Shown: positions 36,109 through 46,055, counted from the first letter of the stretch. The stretch is DNA of 64,000 bases from Fontisubflavum oceani (GCF_030407165.1 NZ_CP129111.1:124001-188000); one strand, 5' to 3'. A program made the numbers and translations. The notes: generated by a model from the sequence alone, not told the origin.

Positions 36109-36894
36109 CTAGAGCTCCGCCTCGGCGCGCTCGCCCCATTCGATCTCCCGAAAATCGAACCCATCCTCCAGCGTCGGTTTGACCACCCGGAAATAGGGCG
36201 ACAGGTCGAAATCCCGCGGCGCAAAGAGCGAATGATGCCGGATATGGTAAATCTCTCGCGCCGCATATTCCGAGCTCTCCGCCCGCCGCTCTGGCAAGAT
36301 CGGATAGCGGATTGATTGGAACGCTTGCGCAATCAGAGAGGAACAGATCGCTCGCGTCGGATCGCCTGAGCCAAAGGCCAACATCCGACGCCGCCAGCGG
36401 ATCGGCACCGGCGGCGTTGGCAGGAAATACCGCGCCAGATCGAAGATGTTCCGCATGTCGTAGCGCAGCCCCAGATTGCCGATCATGAAGTCCGCAACCT
36501 GGGCGCGCTCTTCCTCATTCAACCCTGCCGCCCGGCAAATCCGCGTGTTGAAGGTCTGGTATTTGCTCAACGGCACCGCAACGCAGCCCTCACCCAAATT
36601 CACCTCCACCAGACGCGGGCGCTCGCTGCCATCCTCCGGTTCTGGCAGCACATCGCCGACATAAAGCGCGGCATGGGACCAGGTCGATTGCGTGAGATAT
36701 TTGATTGCGTTGGATATCCGTTCGCTGCCCTCAATCAGGATCACATCGCCCGGCCGCAGAACCCGGCAGAGGGTTGGGAAATCCGAGGGTGTATAGGGTT
36801 GATAGCCCGAGCTTTGCCGGTTGAGCTTGCGCGCCATACGCCGGCCAATCCGGTCAAGCAGGCTGTCGCGGGCAGGCACGATCTTCTCGGTCAT
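36109..36894 (-). CDS. YiiX/YebB-like NlpC/P60-superfamily cysteine hydrolase
   Basis: A 261-residue protein of the permuted papain-like group. LRPGDVILIEGSERISNAI precedes WSHAALYVGD, which supplies the catalytic His, and AICSSLIAQAFQSI carries the nucleophilic Cys later in the chain, the reverse order that marks the permuted YiiX/LRAT-like branch. There is no signal peptide, so it is probably cytoplasmic. Family members are proposed amidases acting on peptides or lipids. It is convergent with the peptide importer and divergent from the iorA-like gene; no functional link is evident. Confidence 0.82.
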   Translation of the reverse strand: MTEKIVPARDSLLDRIGRRMARKLNRQSSGYQPYTPSDFPTLCRVLRPGDVILIEGSERISNAIKYLTQSTWSHAALYVGDVLPEPEDGSERPRLVEVNLGEGCVAVPLSKYQTFNTRICRAAGLNEEERAQVADFMIGNLGLRYDMRNIFDLARYFLPTPPVPIRWRRRMLAFGSGDPTRAICSSLIAQAFQSIRYPILPERRAESSEYAAREIYHIRHHSLFAPRDFDLSPYFRVVKPTLEDGFDFREIEWGERAEAEL

Positions 36895-37120
36895 AAGGCC
36901 ACCCCTCCTCCGGGCTCACTCCTTCATATAAGGGCGCAAGCCCACGGGCTTGTCCACGCCGCTCACCACCTCGTCATCCCCCGCGAGCCAGTTGAAACAT
37001 TGCTCAAATGTTGATGCACCACAGGTGGCTTCTGGCAAAATGACAATCTTTGCGCATTTTGTCATGGAAACCCAACGCCAGCCGCGCTATCTTCTCTCCA
37101 AACCCGACAGGAGGCGCGCC

Positions 37121-37585
37121 ATGACCATCCCGCTGACAATCAACGGCACCACCCATCAAATCGACCTGCCCGAAGAGGTTCCGCTCCTCTGGGTCCTCCG
37201 CGATGCGTTGGGCATGACCGGCACCAAATTCGGCTGCGGTGTTGCCTCCTGCGGTGCCTGCACTGTGCATATCGGCAGCGAGGCCGTGCGCTCTTGCCAA
37301 ATCGCGGTGGCGGATGTCTGGGACGAGGTCACCACGATTGAAGGGCTTGGCCAGCCGGGCAATCTCCACGCCCTGCAAGCGGCTTGGGTCGAACATCAGG
37401 TGGCCCAATGCGGCTACTGCCAATCGGGTCAGATCATGCAGGCCGCCGATCTGCTCAGCCGCACCCCCAACCCCACGGATCAAGACATCGACGACGCGAT
37501 GGCCGGCAATCTCTGCCGCTGTGGCACCTATGACCGTATCCGCGCCGCAATCAAAACCGCGGCTGCCACCATTCAAGGAGCGTAA
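37121..37585 (+). CDS. (2Fe-2S)-binding protein, isoquinoline 1-oxidoreductase alpha-like
   Basis: A 154-residue small subunit of a xanthine-oxidase-family enzyme. The N-terminal plant-type ferredoxin domain has Cys39, Cys44, Cys47 and Cys59 (GCGVASCGACTVH). The helical second domain has Cys97, Cys100, Cys132 and Cys134 (CGYCQSG, LCRCG). It passes electrons from the molybdenum centre. AGGAGG precedes the ATG at 37121. The large subunit gene begins 4 bases after its stop. Aldehyde or N-heterocycle hydroxylation is the expected chemistry. Confidence 0.92.
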   Translation: MTIPLTINGTTHQIDLPEEVPLLWVLRDALGMTGTKFGCGVASCGACTVHIGSEAVRSCQIAVADVWDEVTTIEGLGQPGNLHALQAAWVEHQVAQCGYCQSGQIMQAADLLSRTPNPTDQDIDDAMAGNLCRCGTYDRIRAAIKTAAATIQGA

Positions 37586-37589
37586 CGCC

Positions 37590-39838
37590 ATGAGCCGTCT
37601 CGGAACCATTGCCCGCCGCACCTTTCTTCTCGGCACCGCCGCCATCGCGGGCGGCGTCGCCTTTGGCTATTACCAATACGCCCGCGCGCTGCCCAATCCG
37701 CTGCCAACCGGCGACGGCAATCACCCGATCACGCCCTATGTCACCATCGACCAGGACGGTGTGACGATCATCACGCCCCGCGCCGAAATGGGCCAAGGCG
37801 TCTACACCACACTGGCCGCTTTGGTCGCCGAAGAGTTGGATGTGAATTGGGAGGATATCCGCGTCCAACACGGTCCGCCAGATCAGGCGTATTACAATGG
37901 CGGGCTGATGTCCCATGGCCTGCCGGTGAGTGACTATGAACGCTCAGGCTTTCAGGACATGATGATCGAGGCGATGACCGTCATCCCGAAAATGGCAGCG
38001 CTTCCAGGTCACCGGCGGCTCGACCTCGATGCTGGACGCCTATGAGAAAATGCGCCTCGCCGGTGCCTCGGCCCGCGAAACCCTGAAACAGGCCGCCGCC
38101 GACCGGCTCGGCCTGTCGCGGAGCGCGATGGCCACCGAAGGCGGGGCAGTGATCCCGGCCGATGGCACCCCGATCCCCTATACCGATCTGGCCGAAGCCG
38201 CCGCGGAGATCGAACCGATCACCCGCGGCATCGAACTGCGCACCAAAGCCAATTGGCGCTATCTCGGCCAATCCATGCCGCGCACGGATATGCTGGGCAA
38301 ATCCACCGGCACCGCCATGTTCGGCTCCGATGTCCGGCTGGACGGGATGAAGTTTGCCACCGTCCGTATGTCGCCGCGCCTTGGTGGCGAGATGCTGCGC
38401 TTCGATGCCAGCGCCGCCGAGGCCATGGCGGGCGTGGAGAGGGTGATTGATCTCGGCACCGGCATCGCGGTTGTCGCCAACAACACCTGGATTGCGATCC
38501 AAGCCGCCGAAGCAGTCGAGATTGAATGGGGCCCCGCCCCTACCCCGAAACCTCAGAAGAACTGATGCAGGTGATCCGCGCCAGCCTCGACAACGAACCA
38601 AACTCCACCCTCCGCAACGATGGCGACGCGGATGAGCCCCCTCTGCAATCGGACATCCAGATCGAGGCGGAATATACCATGCCCTGGCTGGCCCATTCGA
38701 CGATGGAGCCGATGAACGCCACGGCGATCTACTCCAGCGACGCGCTGACGCTCTGGTGCGGGACCCAAGCCCCGATCCTCGCGGAACAAAAAGCTGCTGA
38801 GGCCGTCGGGCTCGACCCTGAACAGGTCACCTGCCATGTGACCTATCTTGGCGGCGGCTTTGGGCGCCGGGGCGAGTTCGATTACGCCGTCTTGGCCGCC
38901 CGGGTGGCTCGTGAGATCCCCGACACGCCGGTGAAAGTCACTTGGTCGCGCGAAGAAGACATGCGCCACGATTTCTACCGCCCCGCCGCCGCCGCTCGGA
39001 TGCGCGGCGTGATCCGCGAAGGTTTCGCGCATACGCTTGATGGCCGCATGGCCGCGCCCTCGGTCACGCAGCAGTCTTTGATGCGGATCGCCGGCTTCTC
39101 GCCCCCGGCCCCGACAAAGGCCATGTGGAGGGGATGTTCAATCAGCCCTATGCGATCCCCAATTACCGGGTCCAAGGCCATCTGACCGATCTCGCCGTGC
39201 CAATCGGCTTCTGGCGCTCGGTCGGCAATTCGATCAACGGCTTCTTCATGGAAAGCTTCATCGACGAGATGGCCCATGCAGCAGGCCGCGACCCCCTGGC
39301 CTTCCGCCTGGAACTGGCGCGCGGCGAGCATGCCCCGTCGGCGGGCGTGCTGGAGGCTGTGGCCGATATGGCAAATTGGTCAGGAGAGACACCCGACGGT
39401 ATCGGGCGCGGTGTGGCGATGACCTTCTCCTTCCACACACCCGTTGCCATTGCGATGGAGGTGAGCGACCAGAACGGTCTGATTTCCATGGATCGCGCCT
39501 GGATCGCATGCGATGTGGGCACGGCCCTCGACCCCGGCATTGTCGAACAACAGATGGTCTCGGGTCTGGTCTATGGCCTCACCGCTGCCGTGATGGGCGA
39601 GATCAGTTTCTCGGGCGGCGAGGTCGATCAGTATAACTTCCCCGACTACGACGCGCTCCGTATCCATCAGGTGCCGGAGACCGAGGTTCGCATTCTTGAA
39701 ACACAGCACCATATCGGCGGTGTGGGCGAACCCTCAACGCCGCCATCGATGCCAGCGCTGGCCAATGCGATCTATGATTTGACCGGTGAACGGGTGCGCG
39801 ACCTGCCGCTCAATCGGCGTTTCGACTTCGTGTTTTGA
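37590..39838 (+). pseudogene. Isoquinoline 1-oxidoreductase beta-like molybdopterin subunit, three frameshifts
   Basis: The large molybdopterin-binding subunit, expected to be about 749 residues. It begins with a Tat-like signal (ARRTFLLGTAAIAGGVAFG) and PRAEMGQGVYTTLAALVAEEL. The frame shifts near 38004 (one base too many), near 38540 (one C short) and near 39106 (one C short). Rejoined, the protein reads continuously through AANWRYLGQSMPR-type and YLGGGFGRRGEFDYAV blocks and PIGFWRSVGNSINGFFMESF to GGVGEPSTPPSMPALANAI, the usual end region with the catalytic glutamate. Three breaks in one gene could mean a true pseudogene, but the intact alpha subunit and the same error pattern elsewhere favour sequence error. 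Confidence 0.85.
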
Positions 39839-39850
39839 AGCGGTGCCGCG

Positions 39851-40507
39851 CTAGGCGGCGCGGCGCAGCATTCGCCAATGGATCAAAATCGGGGGAACGA
39901 AGAGCAAAAGCAGCCCCCAGTGATGAAAACTGAAGATCATCAGCGGCAGCCATAGAACGGCGGTGACGAGACCAACCGCCCCGCAGAGCCGGGTGGCGTG
40001 TTCCAAACGCATCACACGCTGCAAGCCCAGATGAAGCAGTTTCCCACCATCCAATGGCATCACCGGCAGCATGTTGAAAATCAACAGAAAGAAATTCACC
40101 AGCGCACAGATATGAACCGCCCAGGCCAGATCGCCTGGCGGCAGGAACGGCCCGATCAAAACCGCACCGGCCCATAGAACCGCCGTCACAATCGGCCCCA
40201 TGGCGACAATCAACTCTTCCTCATAAGACGGGGCCGGGCGGTCCCTTTCGCAGAACCCGCCACCACCATAAATCATGATCCGTCGCACGGGTCGGCCTTG
40301 GATCAAAGCACCCCAGGCATGGCCCAATTCGTGCAAGAAGATCGACACCAGCAAAATCACGAGGAACAGGAAGTCGTAATAAAGCTCCTGCACCGTGCTG
40401 CTAAACAACAGGAAAATCAGGATCAAAAGCAGCAGGCTGCTACCGATTTGTACTGGCACGCCCCATGGTCCGCGAAACTCAAAAAGCGCCGCGTCATTCC
40501 GAAACAT
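39851..40507 (-). CDS. Site-2-protease-like M50 zinc metalloprotease
   Basis: A 218-residue membrane protein with about six hydrophobic segments. The zinc motif HELGH is at residues 59-63 within VSIFLHELGHAWGALIQG, and the third ligand is in PLDGGKLL (Asp153). No PDZ or CBS domain is present, so this is a minimal S2P of the alphaproteobacterial type. It should cut a transmembrane substrate inside the membrane, perhaps an anti-sigma factor, but no such gene is adjacent. It is head to head with a degenerate paralogue at 40766. Confidence 0.87.
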   Translation of the reverse strand: MFRNDAALFEFRGPWGVPVQIGSSLLLLILIFLLFSSTVQELYYDFLFLVILLVSIFLHELGHAWGALIQGRPVRRIMIYGGGGFCERDRPAPSYEEELIVAMGPIVTAVLWAGAVLIGPFLPPGDLAWAVHICALVNFFLLIFNMLPVMPLDGGKLLHLGLQRVMRLEHATRLCGAVGLVTAVLWLPLMIFSFHHWGLLLLFVPPILIHWRMLRRAA

Positions 40508-40765
40508 GACAAAGGTCCATAGATTGGTCGACGTCCACCAGCCGCTCCGAAACGTTTTTCAGATCGTTTTGCACGATGTCCTGGCAAAACTATGGCAATG
40601 TCGTCGAAAAACTGGGGATCGAAGACAGCCCATAATGACCAAGCACCCAATACCTGCGATGGACGCCCGCCTCCCCAAGATGGTCCAAGATGCGCTAAAG
40701 AATTGCCACAAACCCCCGCGACCTTTTTTCATGGCTCTGATGGTAGTTCTTTAAGGCGCGATAAG

Positions 40766-41440
40766 ATGACTCTGAAAGACCCAACCCTATTTCGTCTACG
40801 CGGCATCGGCGGGTGGCCGGTTCAGATCAAAGTGAGCATCCTGTTTCTGGCCGCGTTTCTGGTGCATTTCAACGGCACAGTGGCGGATGTTCTGGCCGAG
40901 ATGGTGGTTCTCCTCCTGCTCTTCCTCGCGCTCTATCTACATGGATTGGGCCAAGCATTGGCCGCGCGATTGTACGGTGTTCCCGTGCGGCAGATCACTC
41001 TCTCTGGCGGGATCAGCACCTGCGACGCCGAGCCCACGCAACCATCGGTTCAAATGACGATTTTGGCGATGGGCCCTCTCACGAACCTGACACTCTGGGC
41101 GGTCATGACGCTCATCGTCTCGGTATTACCACAGGGCGGGTTGGCCTGGGCTCTCAACGCCTTCGCCATGGTCAATCTCTATCTCGCGGCGCTCAGCCTG
41201 ATCCCAATGCGCCCGCTGCCCGGTGGTGCGCTGTTGCAACTGTCGCTGTCGCCGGCTTTGCCGCAGGTCACGGCCGACCGGGTCGTCGCCATCACCGGCC
41301 TGATTTGCGCCCTCGCTTGGATCCCGGCGATGCTGATCAGCTACATGCTTCTAGGCCTGCTGCTTTTCGTTCTGCCCGCCGTCCCGGCGCTCTGGCGGAT
41401 GTTGCATCTCAACCGCGCGATGAGGTTACGAGAAGGTTAA
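40766..41440 (+). CDS. Catalytically degenerate M50-like membrane protein (pseudoprotease)
   Basis: A 224-residue paralogue of the neighbouring M50 protease, aligned almost without gaps. The zinc motif is HGLGQ instead of HELGH (Gly60 and Gln63 replace the catalytic Glu and a His ligand), and the C-terminal motif is PLPGG instead of PLDGG (Pro152 replaces Asp). The membrane topology, LAMGPLTNLTLWA and LAWALNAFAMVNLYL blocks are kept. The frame is intact over the full length, so it seems to be selected as a non-proteolytic protein. The start at 40766 has AAGG upstream. It may bind substrate or the active partner, as inactive rhomboids do; this is inference. Confidence 0.8.
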   Translation: MTLKDPTLFRLRGIGGWPVQIKVSILFLAAFLVHFNGTVADVLAEMVVLLLLFLALYLHGLGQALAARLYGVPVRQITLSGGISTCDAEPTQPSVQMTILAMGPLTNLTLWAVMTLIVSVLPQGGLAWALNAFAMVNLYLAALSLIPMRPLPGGALLQLSLSPALPQVTADRVVAITGLICALAWIPAMLISYMLLGLLLFVLPAVPALWRMLHLNRAMRLREG

Positions 41441-41492
41441 GAAATCGGCCGATAGGGTTGGGAAATTTCCGGTTTCCACGATTTTTTGTAAC

Positions 41493-43070
41493 CTATTCTT
41501 CGTCGAACAAGCTTCCTTGGCTCGGCTTCGGCACGGACGCACGCGGCGCCTTACCAACCGGCTTTCGCGCCACACCGCCGCCGGGGATTACCCCCAATCG
41601 GCCATCCGCGAACTCGATCTCTAAATGCGCCGCCTTGGCGGCGGCTGCCTGGGTTGTGACCAGAGTTTCGCCTTCCCGAACAACAGCATAGCCTCGGCGG
41701 AGCGTCTCTGTATAGCCGAGCGTCTGGCGCAGCCGCTCCAAGGCCTCCACCCGCTCTCGCCGCGCCGCGACCGACGCTTGCGCCACCCGCGTAAACCGCT
41801 GATCCACCTCCTCAAATCGCGCCTGTGCCGCCTCCAAACGATCCCTCAAACGCCCCGGCTGCAACCGCCTTGCCTGACTGGCCAACGTTTCCCGCCTGGT
41901 CCGCAGCCCGGAGGCCAACCGCCCCGGCACCAGACCGGCCCCGACCCGGCTCGCTTCTATCCGTTTGGCATTCAACGCTTTTTCCAAGGCGGGTGTCAGT
42001 CGCCCTGACAACCGATCCGCCAGATTGCGCCGGTCTTGGGTCGCGGCCCTCAGCGCCGGACCAAGCTGCACCACCGCCCGGTCCAACCGTTGACGCGGCG
42101 TTTCCAGCAGCGCATCAAGCCGCGGCAAACCGCGCCCCAAATCGCCAAGCCGTTGTTTTCGCGCCGAGACTGCCTGTGCCACGCCGCGCGACAGGCGTCC
42201 ACCCTGCCCCTCGACCCAAGCCAGCAACTCCAGTCGCACCGGCACCGCCATCTCCGCTGCCGCCGTCGGTGTCGGTGCACGTTTATCGGACGCAAAATCG
42301 ATCAGCGTCGTATCGGTTTCATGACCCACCGCCGAGATCAGCGGGATGTCACTCTCGGCCGCCGCGCGCACCACGGCCTCTTCGTTGAACCCCCAGAGAT
42401 CCTCAAGCGACCCACCGCCCCGCGCAACAATCAACAAATCGGGGCGCGGCAGCGCTCCGCCAGGCGTCATCGCGTTGAAGCCCTTGATCGCGTTGGACAC
42501 CTCCGGCGCACAGCGCTGCCCCTGCACCGCCACGGGCCAGATCAGCACTTTGCGCGGGAACCGGTCCCGCAGCCGATGCAGGATGTCTCGGATCACTGCA
42601 CCCGATGGCGAGGTCACCACGCCGATGACCTCCGGCAGGTATGGCAGAGGCTGCTTGCGCGCCTCGTCAAACAGCCCCTCAGCCGCCAAGGCCGCGCGCC
42701 GTTTCTCCAACATCGCCATCAACGCGCCGACGCCCGCAGGGCGAATATCCTCAATCACCAATTGGTATTTCGATTGCCCCGGAAAGGTGGTGATTCGCCC
42801 GGTGGCGACCACTTCCATGCCTTCTTCCGGCTGATGCGCCAGCCGCGCGGAAACCCCTTTCCAGATCACGCCCGCCAGGACGCTGCGATCATCCTTCAAA
42901 TCCAGATAGATGTGACCTGAGCGCGGCCGTGACAGCCGCCCGACCTCGCCCCGCACACGCACATGGGAAAACGCGCCCTCGACGGTGCGTTTTACCGCGC
43001 CGGATATTTCAGAGACGCTGAATTCCGGCGCATTGCCCGGGGTTTCGTCGTCGTCGATCAAATCGGACAT
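41493..43070 (-). CDS. xseA: Exodeoxyribonuclease VII large subunit
   Basis: A 525-residue XseA. The N-terminal OB-fold (FSVSEISGAVKRTVEGAFSHVRVRGEV) is followed by the nuclease domain with GVVTSPSGAVIRDILHRL and the catalytic region LLIVARGGGSLEDLWGFNEE and SAVGHETDTTLIDFASD. A long coiled-coil arm rich in Arg, Ala and Leu occupies residues 270-460. The C-terminus ends QGSLFDEE. It degrades single-stranded DNA with XseB, which is not in this window. It is divergent from purD, a common arrangement in Rhodobacteraceae. Confidence 0.95.
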   Translation of the reverse strand: MSDLIDDDETPGNAPEFSVSEISGAVKRTVEGAFSHVRVRGEVGRLSRPRSGHIYLDLKDDRSVLAGVIWKGVSARLAHQPEEGMEVVATGRITTFPGQSKYQLVIEDIRPAGVGALMAMLEKRRAALAAEGLFDEARKQPLPYLPEVIGVVTSPSGAVIRDILHRLRDRFPRKVLIWPVAVQGQRCAPEVSNAIKGFNAMTPGGALPRPDLLIVARGGGSLEDLWGFNEEAVVRAAAESDIPLISAVGHETDTTLIDFASDKRAPTPTAAAEMAVPVRLELLAWVEGQGGRLSRGVAQAVSARKQRLGDLGRGLPRLDALLETPRQRLDRAVVQLGPALRAATQDRRNLADRLSGRLTPALEKALNAKRIEASRVGAGLVPGRLASGLRTRRETLASQARRLQPGRLRDRLEAAQARFEEVDQRFTRVAQASVAARRERVEALERLRQTLGYTETLRRGYAVVREGETLVTTQAAAAKAAHLEIEFADGRLGVIPGGGVARKPVGKAPRASVPKPSQGSLFDEE

Positions 43071-43150
43071 CTCGCCCCTGCTCCCATTGCTTGTCTTGGC
43101 CTCGCGCGCAGCTTAGAACGCCCGCAATCAAAGGCCAAGGAGGCGTGCCC

Positions 43151-44413
43151 ATGAACATCCTGATCCTCGGCGGCGGCGGGCGCGAACATGCTTTGGCATG
43201 GGCCGTGTTGCAAAACCCGAAATGCGACAAGCTGATCGTCGCGCCCGGCAATGCGGGTATCGCCCAAATTGCACAATGCGCGGATTTGGATGTGGAAAAT
43301 CCGGCGCTTGTCACTGATTTCGCCTGCGAAGAGGCGATTGATTTTGTGATCGTCGGGCCCGAGGCACCACTGGCTGCCGGGGTGGCGGATGCCCTTGGCG
43401 ATGCTGGCATCCTGACCTTCGGCCCCTCGCAAGCTGCGGCGCAACTCGAGGCCTCGAAAGCCTTCACGAAAGAGATTTGTGATGCCGCGCACGCCCCAAC
43501 GGCGGCTTATGCGCATTTCACCGAAGCCGACGCCGCCAAGGCCTATATCCGGGACCAGGGCGCGCCGATTGTGGTCAAGGCCGATGGGCTGGCCGCAGGC
43601 AAAGGCGTGATCGTGGCGATGGACGAGGCGACGGCTTTGGCCGCGATTGACGACATGTTCGGCGGCGCCTTTGGCGGCGCAGGTGCCGAAGTGGTGATCG
43701 AGGAATTCATGGAGGGCGAGGAGGCGAGTTTCTTTGTCCTCTCCGATGGCAAAACCGTCCTGCCAATTGGCACAGCGCAGGACCATAAACGCGCCTATGA
43801 CGGGGATGAGGGCCCGAATACCGGCGGCATGGGCGCCTATTCGCCCGCGCCGGTTCTGACCGACGCCGTGGCCGCCAAAGCAATGGCCGAGATCATCCAG
43901 CCAACAATTGATGAGATGGCCAAACGCGGCACACCCTATCGCGGCGTGCTTTATGCGGGCTTCATGATCAAGGACGGGCAGCCCCGGCTCGTGGAATACA
44001 ATGTCCGGTTTGGTGACCCCGAGTGCCAGGTTCTGATGATGCGGCTTGGGGCGCAGGCCTTGGATTTGATGCTCGCCTGTGCCGAAGATCGGTTGGCCGA
44101 GATGCAGGTGAACTGGGCCGATGACCACGCGATGACCGTGGTGATGGCCGCAAAAGGTTATCCAGGCGCTTATGAAAAAGGCAGCGTGATCAAAGGGCTG
44201 GATGGGTTGCCCGAGGATAGCTTTCAGATGGTCTTTCATGCGGGCACAGCCCGGGCCGAGGGGCAATTTCGCGCCGCAGGCGGTCGCGTATTGAACGTCA
44301 CGGCACGCGGCGCGACGCTTCAAGAGGCGCGCGACAAAGCCTATGACATGGTGGACAAAATCGACTGGCCCGAGGGGTTCGCCCGCTCAGACATCGGCTG
44401 GCGGGCGCTTTAA
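43151..44413 (+). CDS. purD: Phosphoribosylamine-glycine ligase
   Basis: A 420-residue ATP-grasp enzyme (GARS) that joins glycine to phosphoribosylamine in purine synthesis. It starts MNILILGGGGREHALAW. The ATP-grasp core has PIVVKADGLAAGKGVIVA and VVIEEFMEGEEASFFVL, and the substrate site has GPNTGGMGAYSPAP and YNVRFGDPECQ. AAGGAGG precedes the ATG at 43151. A bestrophin-like gene starts 2 bases after its stop. Confidence 0.96.
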   Translation: MNILILGGGGREHALAWAVLQNPKCDKLIVAPGNAGIAQIAQCADLDVENPALVTDFACEEAIDFVIVGPEAPLAAGVADALGDAGILTFGPSQAAAQLEASKAFTKEICDAAHAPTAAYAHFTEADAAKAYIRDQGAPIVVKADGLAAGKGVIVAMDEATALAAIDDMFGGAFGGAGAEVVIEEFMEGEEASFFVLSDGKTVLPIGTAQDHKRAYDGDEGPNTGGMGAYSPAPVLTDAVAAKAMAEIIQPTIDEMAKRGTPYRGVLYAGFMIKDGQPRLVEYNVRFGDPECQVLMMRLGAQALDLMLACAEDRLAEMQVNWADDHAMTVVMAAKGYPGAYEKGSVIKGLDGLPEDSFQMVFHAGTARAEGQFRAAGGRVLNVTARGATLQEARDKAYDMVDKIDWPEGFARSDIGWRAL

Positions 44414-44415
44414 CC

Positions 44416-45312
44416 ATGATCGTCCGCGACAAGCCGACCCTGTTGCAACTCCTTTTCGCCGTCAAAGGCTCGGTTTTGCCACGCATTGCCCCGCGGATCG
44501 TGATCCTGACCGCGTTGGCCGCGGGCGTGACCTTTGTTGATCAGAACGGGCTTTTGCCGCTCGCGCATCCAAGCGCCGCACCCTTCGCAGTATTCGGCGT
44601 CGCGCTCTCGATGTTTCTGGGGTTTCGCAACAACGCCGCCTACGACCGGTGGTGGGAGGGGCGGCGGCTTTGGGGCCAGTTGATCGCCGATCTGCGCGCG
44701 CTCGGCCGAGAAACCGATATCTTCATCAGCGAGCCAGACCGACGAAAACAGGTGCTCCGGCTTGCCCTGGCCTTTCTACATCTTCACCGCGCCAATCTGC
44801 GTCAACTGCCCAACGACGCCGCCGCGAAGACGCTGACGGGGGAGGATTTCAGTGCAACACCTCATCCACCCTGTGGCGCACTGAACCAACTGGCCGACAA
44901 GGTTTCGGCGGCGCAGCGCGCGGGCGAGATCGACGGGTTTGGGGCCAAGGCGCTGACCGAGCGGCTTGGCGCAATCACCTTGGCGCAGGCCGGCTGCGAG
45001 CGGATCGCCACGACGCCTCTGCCCTATGTCTATTCGCTGCTGATCTTCCGGACGACCTATCTCTATTGCCTGCTCTTGCCGCTCGGCCTTGTGGAACAGG
45101 CGGGCTGGCTGACCCCGCTCTTCGTCGCCGTCGTGGCCTATGTGTTTCTGGGATTGGCGGAAGTGACCGAAGAACTGGCAGAACCCTTCGGGACCAGCGT
45201 GAACGGATTGCCGCTGGATGCGATGTGCCGGGTGGTCGAGATCAGCCTCGCGCCACGGCTTGGCCTAGAGGTACCCGAGCCGCTGCTGCCAAAGGACTAT
45301 CATCTCAGCTGA
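44416..45312 (+). CDS. Bestrophin-like (UPF0187) ion channel protein
   Basis: A 298-residue membrane protein of the bacterial bestrophin family, likely a pentameric channel; characterised bacterial members conduct cations. The signature FLGFRNNAAYDRWWEGRRLWGQL is at residues 73-95, TTPLPYVYSLLIFRTTYLYCLLLPLGL is in the C-terminal half, and EELAEPFGTSVNGLPLDAMCRVVE near the end. Four hydrophobic helices are visible. It starts 2 bases after purD and overlaps the convergent isomerase-like gene by 8 bases. Confidence 0.88.
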   Translation: MIVRDKPTLLQLLFAVKGSVLPRIAPRIVILTALAAGVTFVDQNGLLPLAHPSAAPFAVFGVALSMFLGFRNNAAYDRWWEGRRLWGQLIADLRALGRETDIFISEPDRRKQVLRLALAFLHLHRANLRQLPNDAAAKTLTGEDFSATPHPPCGALNQLADKVSAAQRAGEIDGFGAKALTERLGAITLAQAGCERIATTPLPYVYSLLIFRTTYLYCLLLPLGLVEQAGWLTPLFVAVVAYVFLGLAEVTEELAEPFGTSVNGLPLDAMCRVVEISLAPRLGLEVPEPLLPKDYHLS

Positions 45313-45991
45313 GCCAAGTTTTGTAGTCTGAGACCAGAAGATGCGTCGGCGCGACATCTTCGTCGATCTCTGCAAAACGCCCAATCGGCGCGCGGAACCA
45401 ATTGTCCGTCTCGTCATCATTCACCGTTGAAACCTCACCGATCAACACATCGCCACCTTCGCCCCAAAACGCATGCCAATCACCCGGCATCAGCGTCACG
45501 CTTTCACCGGGTTGAAAAAGCAGCACCTCGCCGGGCTTGAACGCCCGCGCGATCCCGTCGCAGAGCACGGTGCCGCCAGCGGTTTCGTCGAAAGAACCAT
45601 CCTCGGCGGACCCGTAGAGCTCAATCGCCATCGTGGCCCCGCCGCGATTGATGATATCTTCGGCTTTCAGATAATGCCGATGCATCGGGCTGATCTGGTC
45701 TTTCTTTGAAATCAACAGTTTCTCGGCATAGCACATGCCGCCGCCCGCTTGCAGATCGGAGAGGCGGCCATTGCGCAGGGTAAATAGGAAAAGCCCGAGC
45801 TCATCGAATTTCCCCTGCCCATAATCGGTCACGTCCCAGCCCATGCCGCCAGAGACAATCCCATCAATCTCGGCGCGCCTGGCCTTCATCTCATCCGGCG
45901 TCCAATAGGCGAATGGCGGCAGAACAAAGCCGAAAGAGCGGATAAACGCATCCGCCTCGGCCATGATGTCGTTGATCTGTGAACGCTTCAT
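45305..45991 (-). CDS. D-lyxose ketol-isomerase family protein (cupin sugar isomerase)
   Basis: A 228-residue cupin-fold protein resembling D-lyxose isomerase (YdaE-type). The metal site is in SPMHRHYLKAEDIINRGGATM (two His and a Glu/Asp), with a further His in MPGDWHAFWGEGGDVLIGEVSTVNDDETDNWF. These enzymes interconvert D-lyxose and D-xylulose or D-mannose and D-fructose. The start at 45991 is preceded by GGGAG; the longer open frame upstream is not family-like. No sugar operon is attached. Confidence 0.85.
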   Translation of the reverse strand: MKRSQINDIMAEADAFIRSFGFVLPPFAYWTPDEMKARRAEIDGIVSGGMGWDVTDYGQGKFDELGLFLFTLRNGRLSDLQAGGGMCYAEKLLISKKDQISPMHRHYLKAEDIINRGGATMAIELYGSAEDGSFDETAGGTVLCDGIARAFKPGEVLLFQPGESVTLMPGDWHAFWGEGGDVLIGEVSTVNDDETDNWFRAPIGRFAEIDEDVAPTHLLVSDYKTWLS

Positions 45992-46055
45992 CTGACGATC
46001 TCCCAGGATTTCCGCGCCGGTGACCCAAGGCTCGGCGCTTTTGCAAGCGTCTGGT

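Noticed and set aside
40592..40765. N-terminal extension of the degenerate M50 protein from an upstream ATG
   Set aside because: The extra 58 residues are not hydrophobic, do not align with the paralogue, and the ATG at 40766 has its own ribosome site.
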